Shown here one piece after another: positions 24,914-32,960 of a stretch of DNA of 64,000 bases (within the stretch, counting starts at the first letter, position 1; each line of letters begins with the position of its first letter). The translations under genes and the position numbers were made by a program. Under the pieces are notes generated by a model. The model was not told the origin of the DNA. It searched no databases and was given only the letters and a program-made list of their open reading frames with translations. The stretch is from JACPDI01 sp035463475 (GTDB lineage: Bacteria; Acidobacteriota; Vicinamibacteria; Vicinamibacterales; 2-12-FULL-66-21). The stretch covers positions 1-64,000 of the forward strand of contig DATHTE010000136.1 of the NCBI GenBank assembly GCA_035463475.1, in the 5' to 3' direction.

Positions 24914-27876
24914 CAGAAAGTCCATCCCCAGCGAAGAGAGAGCAGATTGTCGGACGGATCCTCCCTGCCGGGGGTCCGGTTGATCATGTACTCTCCGCGG
25001 ATTTCGGTGCTGCGACTGATGCGGTAGCCGGCGCCGAACTGCCAGCGCCGCACGTCGTAGTCCCAACGATCCGTGCTGCCCGACGCGCGCTCCAGCGTCA
25101 CGAACCGAATAGCGTTGTAGCGGACGGCAGCAAAGAGCCCGGGCGCGAGCGTCACCCTGGCCTCCACGTACCCCGACACGTCCCGGGGATGCCCCGACGT
25201 CCGGAAAACCTGCCACTCATTGAAGAGTACTTCGCCGCGGACGCCGACGTGGCCGCGCGTGAAGTTCGCCTCGAGCGCGTACGTTTCCTGCAACTGGCGG
25301 TTGACCGCGACGGGCCCTCGATCGTCGGCGACATCGGGGCGCATGTAGGCGCCGCGGTTGTACGACGCGCCGACCTGCAGTTCGGGCACGACCTGGTAGC
25401 TCGCGCGGCCGATAAACGACGGACCCGCCGGCGCCTCGAGGTCGAAACGGTTCCAGTCGTCGGGTTCGGCGGAGGGCGCGGTGTTCAAGACCGCGGCCGT
25501 CAAGGTCCATCCCCGTCCGCCGCCCCCCGCCATGGCGCCGATCGGGTACGGCACCTCCCAGGCGATCGGCAGCCCCGTCGGCCGGAACCGAGGGTTGTTC
25601 TTCCAGTTGAAGACGCCGTCCACGGCCGCGGGCACGAAATCCGCCTGCAGGACCGTGCGGTAGTCATAGAGCAAAGGTGGACGGATGAACGGGTCGGCTG
25701 CCGTGTGCGCGCGCTGCGGATAGCTGCCGAACGGCGAGACGAACTTGCCCGCCTGCAAGGTGAAGTTCTTTCCCACGACGGGCGTGACGCGCACGAATGC
25801 CTGCTGCAGATGACCCTGGAGCGAACCTGCCCGCGCGGGCTGGCCGCGATCGGCGCGCAGTTCCGTTGACAGGTACACCCTGCGGCCGACGAACACGTCC
25901 ACGAACAACCGCGCGCGCCCCGCGATGAAGGGATCGGTCTCGGCGAGATGCCACGCGGGCGCGTCCTGGGGAAAGTAGCCCTCGAGATCGGTCTGCAGGC
26001 GCGGGCGAACCTGGACGAGGCCTCCGGGCGAAATGTACTGCACCCCAAGTTCCGAGAGCGTCGGGAATTCGAGGATCTGCGCGCCGGCCGCGGCCGGGCA
26101 CAGCAACAACCCGGACAGAACCAGCAACGCCACGGGCGCGCTGGCGGCCGCCGAACTGCCGGGGCGCTGATGTCGATACGCGTGCACGGAGTACGGCGTG
26201 ACGGGCCGCGAGAAGCCCTTGAACACGCGCGGTGGCAACGGTGTGGCATCTACCTGCTCCGCCACGCGCCGGTAGGTGCCTTCTGCGATCAGCACTTCGC
26301 CAGGGCCGGCGTCCGAGCACAGTCGCGAGGCTTCGTTGACCGATGCGCCAAGCACCGTGTAGTTGAGCCGCTTCGATGACCCGGTGTTTCCCGCCACGGC
26401 CGCGCCGGTATTCACCCCGATACCAATGCTGAACGGAGGATCGCCGCGGGCCTGCCGGCGCGCGTTCAGCGCTTCGGTCCGCTCGCGCAGCTTCAGGGCC
26501 GCTCGCACCGCGCAGAGCGCGTGATCGGGTTGCGCCATCGGCGCGCCGAACAGCGCCATCACCTCATCGCCAACGTACTTGTCGACCACCCCTCCTTCCT
26601 CCTCGATGGACAACGCCGCGAGCTCGAGCCAGTCGTTCAGCATCGCGATGACCTGCTCGGGCGCGATGTGCTCCGTCAGCGCGGTGAATCCCCGGATGTC
26701 GGCGAAGAGCGTCGTGACCTCGCGTGTCTCGCCGCCGAGCCGGATCTCCCCTTTCATGAGCTCCTCGGCGACGCGCGGCGACACGACCTTGTCGAGCACG
26801 CCGCGATAGCGCTCCTTGAGGAGCAGACCCTGCGTCATCTGGTTGAAGGCGTCGGCGAACGTGCCGAGCTCGTCGCGATACGGAACGTGGACGCTGAAAT
26901 CGTAATCGCCGCGCCGCACCCGCTCCGTCGCGGCGACGAGCGTGCGTATGGGGCTGGTCAGCCCCTTCGAGAGGACACCCCCGAGAAGGAGCGCGAGGCC
27001 GAGCGCCACCATGGCGGCGATGATCTCCACGAACTGAATCCGGTCGAACGGGGCGAGGACATCGTCCAGCGGCACGGCGACGACGGCCGAGATGCCTGCG
27101 GCGCCGGGCAACGGGCTCGACACCAGCGCGAGGCGCCGGTCGTCAACGGTGGTGAAGACCGCGCCGCTCGCCCGCGTCGCGTCGAGCATGCGATCGCGAA
27201 GCGCGGAGTCTCCCACATCCGGCGTTGCGGCGACGCACCGGCCGTTCGCCGCGAAGCAGACGGGCGCTTCGACGATGTCGCCGAGCCGGGAGGCGACTTC
27301 CTTGTCAACCGGGAAGCCGATGGTGAGTGTGCCGACGCTTTCGCCGAACAGCTCCAGCCCGTGGCGCTGGACGGCAAACAACGTTCCGTGAAACACGCGA
27401 TAGCCGGTCGCGACAGCTTCCGGGTCTGCGCCCGCCTGGGCGAGCGCATCAACACCCTCCTCGGAGTCGGCAACGCGTTCGCCGTTCAGCAGCGTGACGA
27501 CCGGCCGTCCCGTCCTGTCGGCGAAGGCAACGAGCCCCTGCTGGAGCTCGGCGAGGGTGAGCTCGTAGCGGACCTGATCCACGAACTCGCCGGCGTCTGC
27601 GCCGCCGAGCGCGGCGTCCAGGGCCGCGGCGATGCGGATGGAGCCGGTGAGCCGCCCGGCAATCCGTTCCAGATCCGCGCGGCGCATTCGCTCGACCTCG
27701 GCCAGCGCCCGGAGCGCGCGGTCCGCCGCGCGGTGTACCACCGACTCGACCTGCCGATCGGTGTAATAGCGGACCACCGCGAGGCTCGCGAGGCCGAGCA
27801 GGGCGACACTGCCGACGAGGGCGATCAGGAGCTTGATCCTGAAGCTGACGTCGAGTAGGCGCGCCAACCTGATCAT
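24913..27876 (-). CDS. Sensor adenylate cyclase fused in frame to an outer-membrane barrel
   Basis: 987 residues in one uninterrupted frame. Membrane helix 1 (about 12-35), an extracytoplasmic sensor (36-278), membrane helix 2 (279-304) and a HAMP linker (305-358) lead to a class III cyclase domain (about 380-565) with FADIRGFTALTEH, DKYVGDEVMALFG and YTVLGASVNEASRL. After HAYRHQRPGSSAAAS comes a segment exactly like a signal peptide (about 578-597, VALLVLSGLLLCPAAAGAQ), then a porin-like domain (about 600-987) with KFVSPFGSYPQRAH and the ending LLSLRWGWTF. A normal cyclase would end near 570 and a normal porin would start near 578. No stop, frameshift or convincing ribosome site separates them; an in-frame GTG begins VALLVLSG. 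Overlaps the upstream cupredoxin gene by 4 bases. Confidence 0.85.
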   Translation of the reverse strand: MIRLARLLDVSFRIKLLIALVGSVALLGLASLAVVRYYTDRQVESVVHRAADRALRALAEVERMRRADLERIAGRLTGSIRIAAALDAALGGADAGEFVDQVRYELTLAELQQGLVAFADRTGRPVVTLLNGERVADSEEGVDALAQAGADPEAVATGYRVFHGTLFAVQRHGLELFGESVGTLTIGFPVDKEVASRLGDIVEAPVCFAANGRCVAATPDVGDSALRDRMLDATRASGAVFTTVDDRRLALVSSPLPGAAGISAVVAVPLDDVLAPFDRIQFVEIIAAMVALGLALLLGGVLSKGLTSPIRTLVAATERVRRGDYDFSVHVPYRDELGTFADAFNQMTQGLLLKERYRGVLDKVVSPRVAEELMKGEIRLGGETREVTTLFADIRGFTALTEHIAPEQVIAMLNDWLELAALSIEEEGGVVDKYVGDEVMALFGAPMAQPDHALCAVRAALKLRERTEALNARRQARGDPPFSIGIGVNTGAAVAGNTGSSKRLNYTVLGASVNEASRLCSDAGPGEVLIAEGTYRRVAEQVDATPLPPRVFKGFSRPVTPYSVHAYRHQRPGSSAAASAPVALLVLSGLLLCPAAAGAQILEFPTLSELGVQYISPGGLVQVRPRLQTDLEGYFPQDAPAWHLAETDPFIAGRARLFVDVFVGRRVYLSTELRADRGQPARAGSLQGHLQQAFVRVTPVVGKNFTLQAGKFVSPFGSYPQRAHTAADPFIRPPLLYDYRTVLQADFVPAAVDGVFNWKNNPRFRPTGLPIAWEVPYPIGAMAGGGGRGWTLTAAVLNTAPSAEPDDWNRFDLEAPAGPSFIGRASYQVVPELQVGASYNRGAYMRPDVADDRGPVAVNRQLQETYALEANFTRGHVGVRGEVLFNEWQVFRTSGHPRDVSGYVEARVTLAPGLFAAVRYNAIRFVTLERASGSTDRWDYDVRRWQFGAGYRISRSTEIRGEYMINRTPGREDPSDNLLSLRWGWTF

Positions 27877-28637
27877 GTCTTCGGGGTCACGCGAGCCACG
27901 CCGCCCTCCGGCACGTCGACCTCGACAACGCGCGCGCGTCGATCGAAGTGTTCGATCGCCACGCTGTGGCGGCCGGCCGGGATGCCCTCGATCCGGAAGC
28001 GCCCGGTTTCAGGAACGATGGCGTAGTAGGGGTTCTCGACGACGACGACCGCGGCGCGCATCCATTTGTGGACCTCGCACAGGACCTTGACGTACCCGGG
28101 CCGGTCGAAGGCGACCGTCTTGAACTCGCCGCGCCGGTACCTCCCCAGGTCAAAGCGTCGGGGGCGCGAATAGGAAAAGACGTTGTGAAACACCGGGTCG
28201 GCGTTCGGGAACTTCACTTCCGCGCCGACGGGCACGACGAGGATGCTGGGATCGAACGCCTCGCCGCGTTGCGTGAGTTCCAGCCGGCCGGACGGCCGGC
28301 CGGGGGCCGCCGGCATGACTCCCTGCACGGAGACGACGACCGGGATGGGCTGTATCTCGCGCGCTTCGCCGGTAGCGGACACGTACATCTCGCCGGTCCT
28401 GGCGGCCGCGTGGGCCGGGAGCGCGATCTCTCCCTCGATGGCGCCCGTGCCTGGAAGGCCCGTCCGATGGCGTGCGGGAGCGCCGGGCTCGCCGGCGACA
28501 GTGACCGCGAGCAGCACGCTCAGCAGAATGGCGATCGTGGGTGGCGGCCAGAAGGCCAGACGTGTCGATTCGATCCTCGTGCGCAGCGGCTCCATCGCAT
28601 TCAGCTCGGCCATCGTTCCCGCCCCGCGGGCACTCAT
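27873..28637 (-). CDS. Cupredoxin-like exported copper protein
   Basis: 254 residues. A membrane/signal segment (about 33-49, PTIAILLSVLLAVTVAG) precedes a plastocyanin-like domain (about 90-200) with all four type-1 copper ligands: H151 in DPVFHNVFSY, then C187, H190 and M193 in VLCEVHKWMRA. The Cys-x2-His-x2-Met spacing matches amicyanin. A C-terminal carboxypeptidase-regulatory-like sheet follows (RFRIEGIPAGRHSVAIEH). Similar proteins are annotated as methylamine-utilization-like, without Mau enzymes. The stop overlaps the cyclase start by ATGA. Start is uncertain: ATGs at 28637, 28613 and 28595 are all possible. Confidence 0.85.
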   Translation of the reverse strand: MSARGAGTMAELNAMEPLRTRIESTRLAFWPPPTIAILLSVLLAVTVAGEPGAPARHRTGLPGTGAIEGEIALPAHAAARTGEMYVSATGEAREIQPIPVVVSVQGVMPAAPGRPSGRLELTQRGEAFDPSILVVPVGAEVKFPNADPVFHNVFSYSRPRRFDLGRYRRGEFKTVAFDRPGYVKVLCEVHKWMRAAVVVVENPYYAIVPETGRFRIEGIPAGRHSVAIEHFDRRARVVEVDVPEGGVARVTPKT

Positions 28638-28757
28638 GAAAGAGGGCGGGTATCTTAGCAGATTGAGGGAGCCGCCTCGGCAGGGGCGGTCGTGGCCGCC
28701 CCGCGCCCGCGTCAGCGTTGACTTTTCGCCTCGGTTTGGTCGGTCTTGAGGGTGAAG

Positions 28758-28787
28758 AGGCCCCGGCGCTCATCGCCTCCGGGGCCT
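28758..28787 (-). terminator. Hairpin downstream of the Mo-hydroxylase operon
   Basis: A perfect 9-bp stem (AGGCCCCGG with CCGGGGCCT) around a 12-nt loop, about 60 bases beyond the stop of the FAD-subunit gene. The tail is not T-rich on the minus strand, so it may stabilise the mRNA end rather than act as an intrinsic terminator. Confidence 0.4.
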
Positions 28788-28848
28788 GACTCAGCTCGGA
28801 CGTCGCGGGTGCGCGAAGCGCCCTTCAGGCGTGGTGGTGCTCGCCTGT

Positions 28849-29838
28849 TCAGGTGGTCCTTCTCTGGGCCGGCGCCATCGTTTCCAGCACCTCCTGCACC
28901 AGCCCGCGGAACATCGCGAGCTTGTAGCCGTTCTGCTCGAGCGCTACCGCGCCCTTGATCGCCGCGGCCGCCGCCAGGCCGATTGTCTTCGAATCGAGAC
29001 GGCTGCCGACGAGCACCTTCTCCGCGTCCATGGCGCGCCACGGAACCGGCGCGGCCGCTCCAAGCACCACGCGCGCGCCAGCGACCTTACCCTGTTTGAA
29101 CGACAGCGCCACGGCGAGGCCGGCGAGCGCGAAGTCCCACGCGCCGCGCGCCCGGACCTTGCGGTAGGTGCTCACGAAATCAGGGGGCGGCGCTGGAACG
29201 ATGACCTCGATGAGGATCTCCCCCGTTTCGAGCACGTTCTCCTTCGTCGCGTCCTGCTCGGGCAGGACGAAGAACGACTCGATCGGCACCGTCCGGCTAC
29301 CGCGCGGCCCGGCAATCCTCACGCGCGCGCCGAGCGCCACTAACGCCGTCGCCGTGTCCGAGGGGTGGACCATCAGGCAGGAGCTGCCGCCGAAAATGCA
29401 GTGATACTGGTTCTCTCCGCCCATCGCGAAGCAGGAGTCGCCCCCCTTTCGCGTGCACGGGAAGTCGCCGCGGAAGTACCAGCAGCGCGGACGCTGGCAC
29501 AGGTTGCCGCCGAGCGTCCCCTGATTCCGCAACTGCGGGCTGCCGACCGACCCCGCCGCCCGTGCCAGCGCACCGTATCGCTGGTTCACCAGTGGGTGGC
29601 TCGCCACCTCCGCAATCGTGGCGAGCGCGCCGATCCGCAGCGCCCCGTCCGCCTCGCTGATCCCGCGCAACTCCGCGACGCGGGTCAGGCTCACCACTGT
29701 CCTGACCTCCTGAACCCCATCGCGCAGGCAACCGATCAGGTCCGTCCCGCCGGCGAGCACCTTCGCTCTGGCGGCGCCCGCGTGCGCGATCGCCTGGCCG
29801 AGCGTCGCCGGTCGCACGTAAGCGAAATTCGGAACCAT
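28849..29838 (-). CDS. FAD subunit of a PaoABC-like Mo-hydroxylase with 4Fe-4S insert
   Basis: 329 residues. The FAD-binding motif AGGTDLIGCLRDG (about 29-41) and TLGGNLC place it in the CoxM/XdhB/PaoB family. Four cysteines in the insert LCQRPRCWYFRGDFPC and DSCF (C114, C119, C128, C136) match the pattern by which E. coli PaoB and 4-hydroxybenzoyl-CoA reductase beta carry an extra [4Fe-4S] cluster. It passes electrons between the Fe-S subunit and FAD. No signal peptide, so it would reach the periplasm as a complex with the Tat-tagged subunit. Its ATG follows the Mo-subunit stop by 3 bases. Confidence 0.9.
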   Translation of the reverse strand: MVPNFAYVRPATLGQAIAHAGAARAKVLAGGTDLIGCLRDGVQEVRTVVSLTRVAELRGISEADGALRIGALATIAEVASHPLVNQRYGALARAAGSVGSPQLRNQGTLGGNLCQRPRCWYFRGDFPCTRKGGDSCFAMGGENQYHCIFGGSSCLMVHPSDTATALVALGARVRIAGPRGSRTVPIESFFVLPEQDATKENVLETGEILIEVIVPAPPPDFVSTYRKVRARGAWDFALAGLAVALSFKQGKVAGARVVLGAAAPVPWRAMDAEKVLVGSRLDSKTIGLAAAAAIKGAVALEQNGYKLAMFRGLVQEVLETMAPAQRRTT

Positions 29839-29841
29839 CGC

Positions 29842-32163
29842 TCACCCCTCCTTCCGACCGGACTTCGACGCCGGTTTGTTGAGCGCGGCGCAGATGGCCG
29901 CGGGACTGATCGGCGAGTCGGTCATCCTGACGCCAATCGCGTTGTAGATCGCGTTCGCAACGACCGACGCCGCCGGAACCGTGGCCGGCTCGCCGAGGCC
30001 CTTCGCCCCGGTCGTGTTGCACACCGCGTCGTGCGGATCGATGGCGATCACCGTCTTCTCCCCCGGCACGTCGAGCATCGTCGGGATCTTGTAGTCGTGC
30101 CAGTTCGCGTTGACCATCTTGCCCGTGTGCGCGCGGTCGAGCACACGCCCTTCGGTTAGCGCCAGCCCGATGCCCATGGTGATTCCGCCGATCACCTGGT
30201 TGTCGTACGTGAGGCGGTTCATGACCCGACCGCTGTCCTGGGCAGCCACGTATCGGACCAGTCGCACCTCGCCCGTCAGCGTATTGACCTCCACTTCGGC
30301 GAAATGCGCGGCGAAGGGGTTGATGGCCCTGCCTTCCGGATTCGGCCCGCGATAGCCGACGCCGACGATGAGACCGGAGCGCTGTAACCCGGTGATCTCG
30401 CCGATCGCCAGCTTCTTTGCGGGGTCCTTTGCGGACACGACGAGGCCCTCCCGCAACTCCAGATCGCCCGCCTCCACCTTCAGCTGTTCGGCCGCCAGCG
30501 CCAGGAGTTGCCGCTTGACCTCGAGCGCGGCGGCCCTGCCCGCGGGCGCTTCGGTGGGAACCGTTTTCGAGCCGCCGCTGGGGGTCGCGAACTGCGTCGT
30601 GCCGGTATCCGCGTGCTCGATCGAGATCGTCGAGAGCGGCACGCCCAGCTCCTCGGCCACGATCTGCGCCATCCAGGTCTTGGTACCGCACCCGTTGTCG
30701 CTCGCGCCCATGTTGATGTTGACGCTGGCATCCGTGAACAGCTTCACGATCACCGTGGATGGAGGACTGCCGCCGCCTCCCTGCCACATGCCGCCCGCCA
30801 CTCCGACGCCGCGTCGGATGTGCCCCGTCGCTTTGACTCGGCGGCGCGCTTCCTTCCAGCCGAACGCCCTGGCGCCCTCGAGGAGGCAGTCCTTGAACCC
30901 CGTGCTCGTGTACGGCAGGTTGTTGCGGGCCTGGCTGACCGTCGGCACGTTCTTCACCCGGAACTCCACCGGGTCCATGCCAATCGCTTCCGCGAGTGCG
31001 TCCATCATCTGCTCGAGCGCCCAGTTCCCCTGCGGGTGCCCCGGTGCACGAAACGCACGCGCGGGTCCGGCGTTGGTGTAGGCGTCGGTGGCCTCCGTGC
31101 GCACGTGAGGACATAGATAGAGGTCGCGCACCTGGAAGTCGACGCTGCCGACTCCCGCATAAGCCCCGCCTGTGCCGAGCGTCTTCAACTCGAGCGCGGT
31201 CAGCGTCCCGTCCTTCCTCACGCCCGCCTTGATCTTCATCGTCACCGGCGGCCGGTTGCCCTGGCAGAGCAGGCTCTCCTCGCGCGTGACGAACAACTTC
31301 ACCGGACGCGCTGTCCGCTTCGCGAGCAGGGCCGCGATGATCGTCTGCTTGCTTGGTCCCAGCTTGCTGCCGAACCCGCCCCCCATGTAGTGCCCGATGA
31401 CGCGTACGCTCGCCAGCGGCAGCTTCAAGGCGCGCGCGACGCCTGCCTGGACGGCGTAGACGCCCTGCGTGGACTCCCACAGCGTGAGGCGATTGCCGTC
31501 CCATCGGGCCACGCAGCCGTGTGTCTCGGTCGGCGTGTGAATCTGGCACGCCGTCCGGTACGTCTGCTCGAGGACGACATCCGCCGCGGCGAACCCCTTG
31601 GCCACGTCGCCGCGCTCGTAGGGCTGGGGCGTGCCGGCGCGGTTGCCCGCGGTGTGGATCGCCGGCGCGTTCCCGTCGAGCGCACGTTCCTCGCTGACCA
31701 CGTACGGCAGGACGTCGTACTCGACCGCGATCGCGCGGATCGCGTCCCATGCCTGATACGGAGTCTCCGCGGCGACCGCGGCCACCTCATCCCCCTCGTA
31801 CCGGCAGTGCGGATCGAAAAGGCGGCTCAAGGATCCCGCGCGTGTCGAGTACCACGGCACCTCGAACCCGGACGTCGATCCGCTGACAACGGCGTGCACG
31901 CCCGGCATCTTCTCCGCGGCGGCGATGTCCACCTTCTTCACCATCGCGTGCGCGTGCGGGCAGCGCAGGATGGCGGCGTGAAGCAGGTCGGGCATCGTGA
32001 CGTCCGAGGGAAACGTGGCGGATCCGCTGACGCGTTCGTACGCGTCCACGCGAGGAAGCGGCTTGCCGATGACGGCCGTCTCGCCCCAGGGCTCGGGCGC
32101 CTCCGCGGGCTGTGGCGTTTCGGGGACTGGACCTTCGATGTAGTACCGATCGTTGTCGCTCAT
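29842..32163 (-). CDS. Molybdenum-cofactor subunit of a PaoABC-like aldehyde oxidoreductase
   Basis: 773 residues, xanthine-oxidase family large subunit. Visible are the N-terminal PRVDAYERVSGSATFPSD, the Moco-contacting GHYMGGGFGSKLG (about 257-269), RAFRAPGHPQGNWALEQ, and the C-terminal GLGEPATVPA carrying the catalytic glutamate (about residue 725). The likely reaction is hydroxylation of an aldehyde or N-heterocycle; the PaoABC-like subunits favour aldehydes, but the substrate is not proven. No signal peptide of its own. Spacing is 12 bases from the Fe-S subunit and 3 to the FAD subunit; the gene order A-C-B differs from A-B-C in E. coli pao. Confidence 0.92.
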   Translation of the reverse strand: MSDNDRYYIEGPVPETPQPAEAPEPWGETAVIGKPLPRVDAYERVSGSATFPSDVTMPDLLHAAILRCPHAHAMVKKVDIAAAEKMPGVHAVVSGSTSGFEVPWYSTRAGSLSRLFDPHCRYEGDEVAAVAAETPYQAWDAIRAIAVEYDVLPYVVSEERALDGNAPAIHTAGNRAGTPQPYERGDVAKGFAAADVVLEQTYRTACQIHTPTETHGCVARWDGNRLTLWESTQGVYAVQAGVARALKLPLASVRVIGHYMGGGFGSKLGPSKQTIIAALLAKRTARPVKLFVTREESLLCQGNRPPVTMKIKAGVRKDGTLTALELKTLGTGGAYAGVGSVDFQVRDLYLCPHVRTEATDAYTNAGPARAFRAPGHPQGNWALEQMMDALAEAIGMDPVEFRVKNVPTVSQARNNLPYTSTGFKDCLLEGARAFGWKEARRRVKATGHIRRGVGVAGGMWQGGGGSPPSTVIVKLFTDASVNINMGASDNGCGTKTWMAQIVAEELGVPLSTISIEHADTGTTQFATPSGGSKTVPTEAPAGRAAALEVKRQLLALAAEQLKVEAGDLELREGLVVSAKDPAKKLAIGEITGLQRSGLIVGVGYRGPNPEGRAINPFAAHFAEVEVNTLTGEVRLVRYVAAQDSGRVMNRLTYDNQVIGGITMGIGLALTEGRVLDRAHTGKMVNANWHDYKIPTMLDVPGEKTVIAIDPHDAVCNTTGAKGLGEPATVPAASVVANAIYNAIGVRMTDSPISPAAICAALNKPASKSGRKEG

Positions 32164-32175
32164 GGTCGTTCCCCT

Positions 32176-32796
32176 TCACGCTTTCCGCAGTTCGGCCGCA
32201 CGTTCGACCGCCCGGCAGATGTGCCCGTAGGACCCGCAGCGGCAGACGTTGCCGCTCATGCCTTCGCGGATTTGATCGAGCGTCGGGTGTGGATTCGCGC
32301 GGAGCAACCCCTCGGCGGCCACGACCTGGCCTGGCGTGCAATAGCCGCACTGGAATGCATCCCGCTCGACGAACGCCTGCTGCACCGGCCCGAGATCTTC
32401 GCCGCGCATCAGCCCCTCGACGGTCGTCACCTCGGTGTCTTCGGCCTCGAGGGCCAGCGTCATGCAGGCGTAGCGCGGAACGCCGTCGATCAGGACGGTG
32501 CAGGTGCCGCACTCGCCGCGCTCGCAGCCCACCTTGGTGCCGGACAATCCGAGTTCGTGGCGGATGACGTACAAGAGCGACCACCGCGGCTCGACGAGCA
32601 GACGGTGACGCCTTCCGTTGACCGTCAGCGAGACGGCCGTCATGTCTTCCGGCCGCTGAATCTCTTGTGGCGGACGTGCCTCCGCCTTTCCGAGAGCGAC
32701 AGCGCCGATCGCGCCTGCGCCCGCGGACTGGATGAAGCTCCGGCGGCTCACCCCTTGCGGGGACTCCGTCCTCGCATCGCCAGATTTCTTGCCCAT
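32176..32796 (-). CDS. Tat-exported 2Fe-2S subunit of the Mo-hydroxylase
   Basis: 206 residues. A twin-arginine signal (SRRSFIQSAGAGAIGAVALG, from residue 17) precedes a plant-type ferredoxin domain with CERGECGTC and a later C. A helical all-alpha 2Fe-2S domain follows with CGYCTPGQ and NVCRCGSYGHI. The eight cysteines of two [2Fe-2S] clusters are present. As in E. coli PaoA, this is the only subunit with a Tat signal and would carry the folded holo-complex to the periplasm. First gene of the three-gene operon, divergent from the GH2 gene; the 164-bp gap holds both promoters. Confidence 0.92.
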   Translation of the reverse strand: MGKKSGDARTESPQGVSRRSFIQSAGAGAIGAVALGKAEARPPQEIQRPEDMTAVSLTVNGRRHRLLVEPRWSLLYVIRHELGLSGTKVGCERGECGTCTVLIDGVPRYACMTLALEAEDTEVTTVEGLMRGEDLGPVQQAFVERDAFQCGYCTPGQVVAAEGLLRANPHPTLDQIREGMSGNVCRCGSYGHICRAVERAAELRKA

Positions 32797-32878
32797 GTGG
32801 AATCCTCTGCAGCCCGCGGGTCTACCGGGGCGACTGCGCTCGCACGGCTGGCAGGCTCGCCGGACGGGCTGCGGTGAG

Positions 32879-32931
32879 TTGTGGACGCGGTGATTGGCTT
32901 ATAGTGCCGTGCAGCCGGCGTTGTCAACGCC
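32879..32931 (+). promoter_or_regulatory. Possible promoter with palindromic operator upstream of the GH2 gene
   Basis: TATAGT at 32900-32905 is a fair -10 element, with TTGTGG at 32879-32884 as a weak -35 (15-bp spacer). Eleven bases further on lies the perfect palindrome GGCGTTG-T-CAACGCC (32917-32931), placed where a LacI/GalR-type repressor would block transcription. It precedes the GH2 start by 30 bases. Assigned by eye only. Confidence 0.35.
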
Positions 32932-32960
32932 TCGTTCGCGACGCCTGCGGAGGCCCTGCC

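Noticed and set aside
29297..31750. Long alternative minus-strand frame inside the Mo subunit gene
   Set aside because: Translation is Arg/Gly-rich and matches no family, whereas the overlapping frame has the complete xanthine-oxidase-family motifs.
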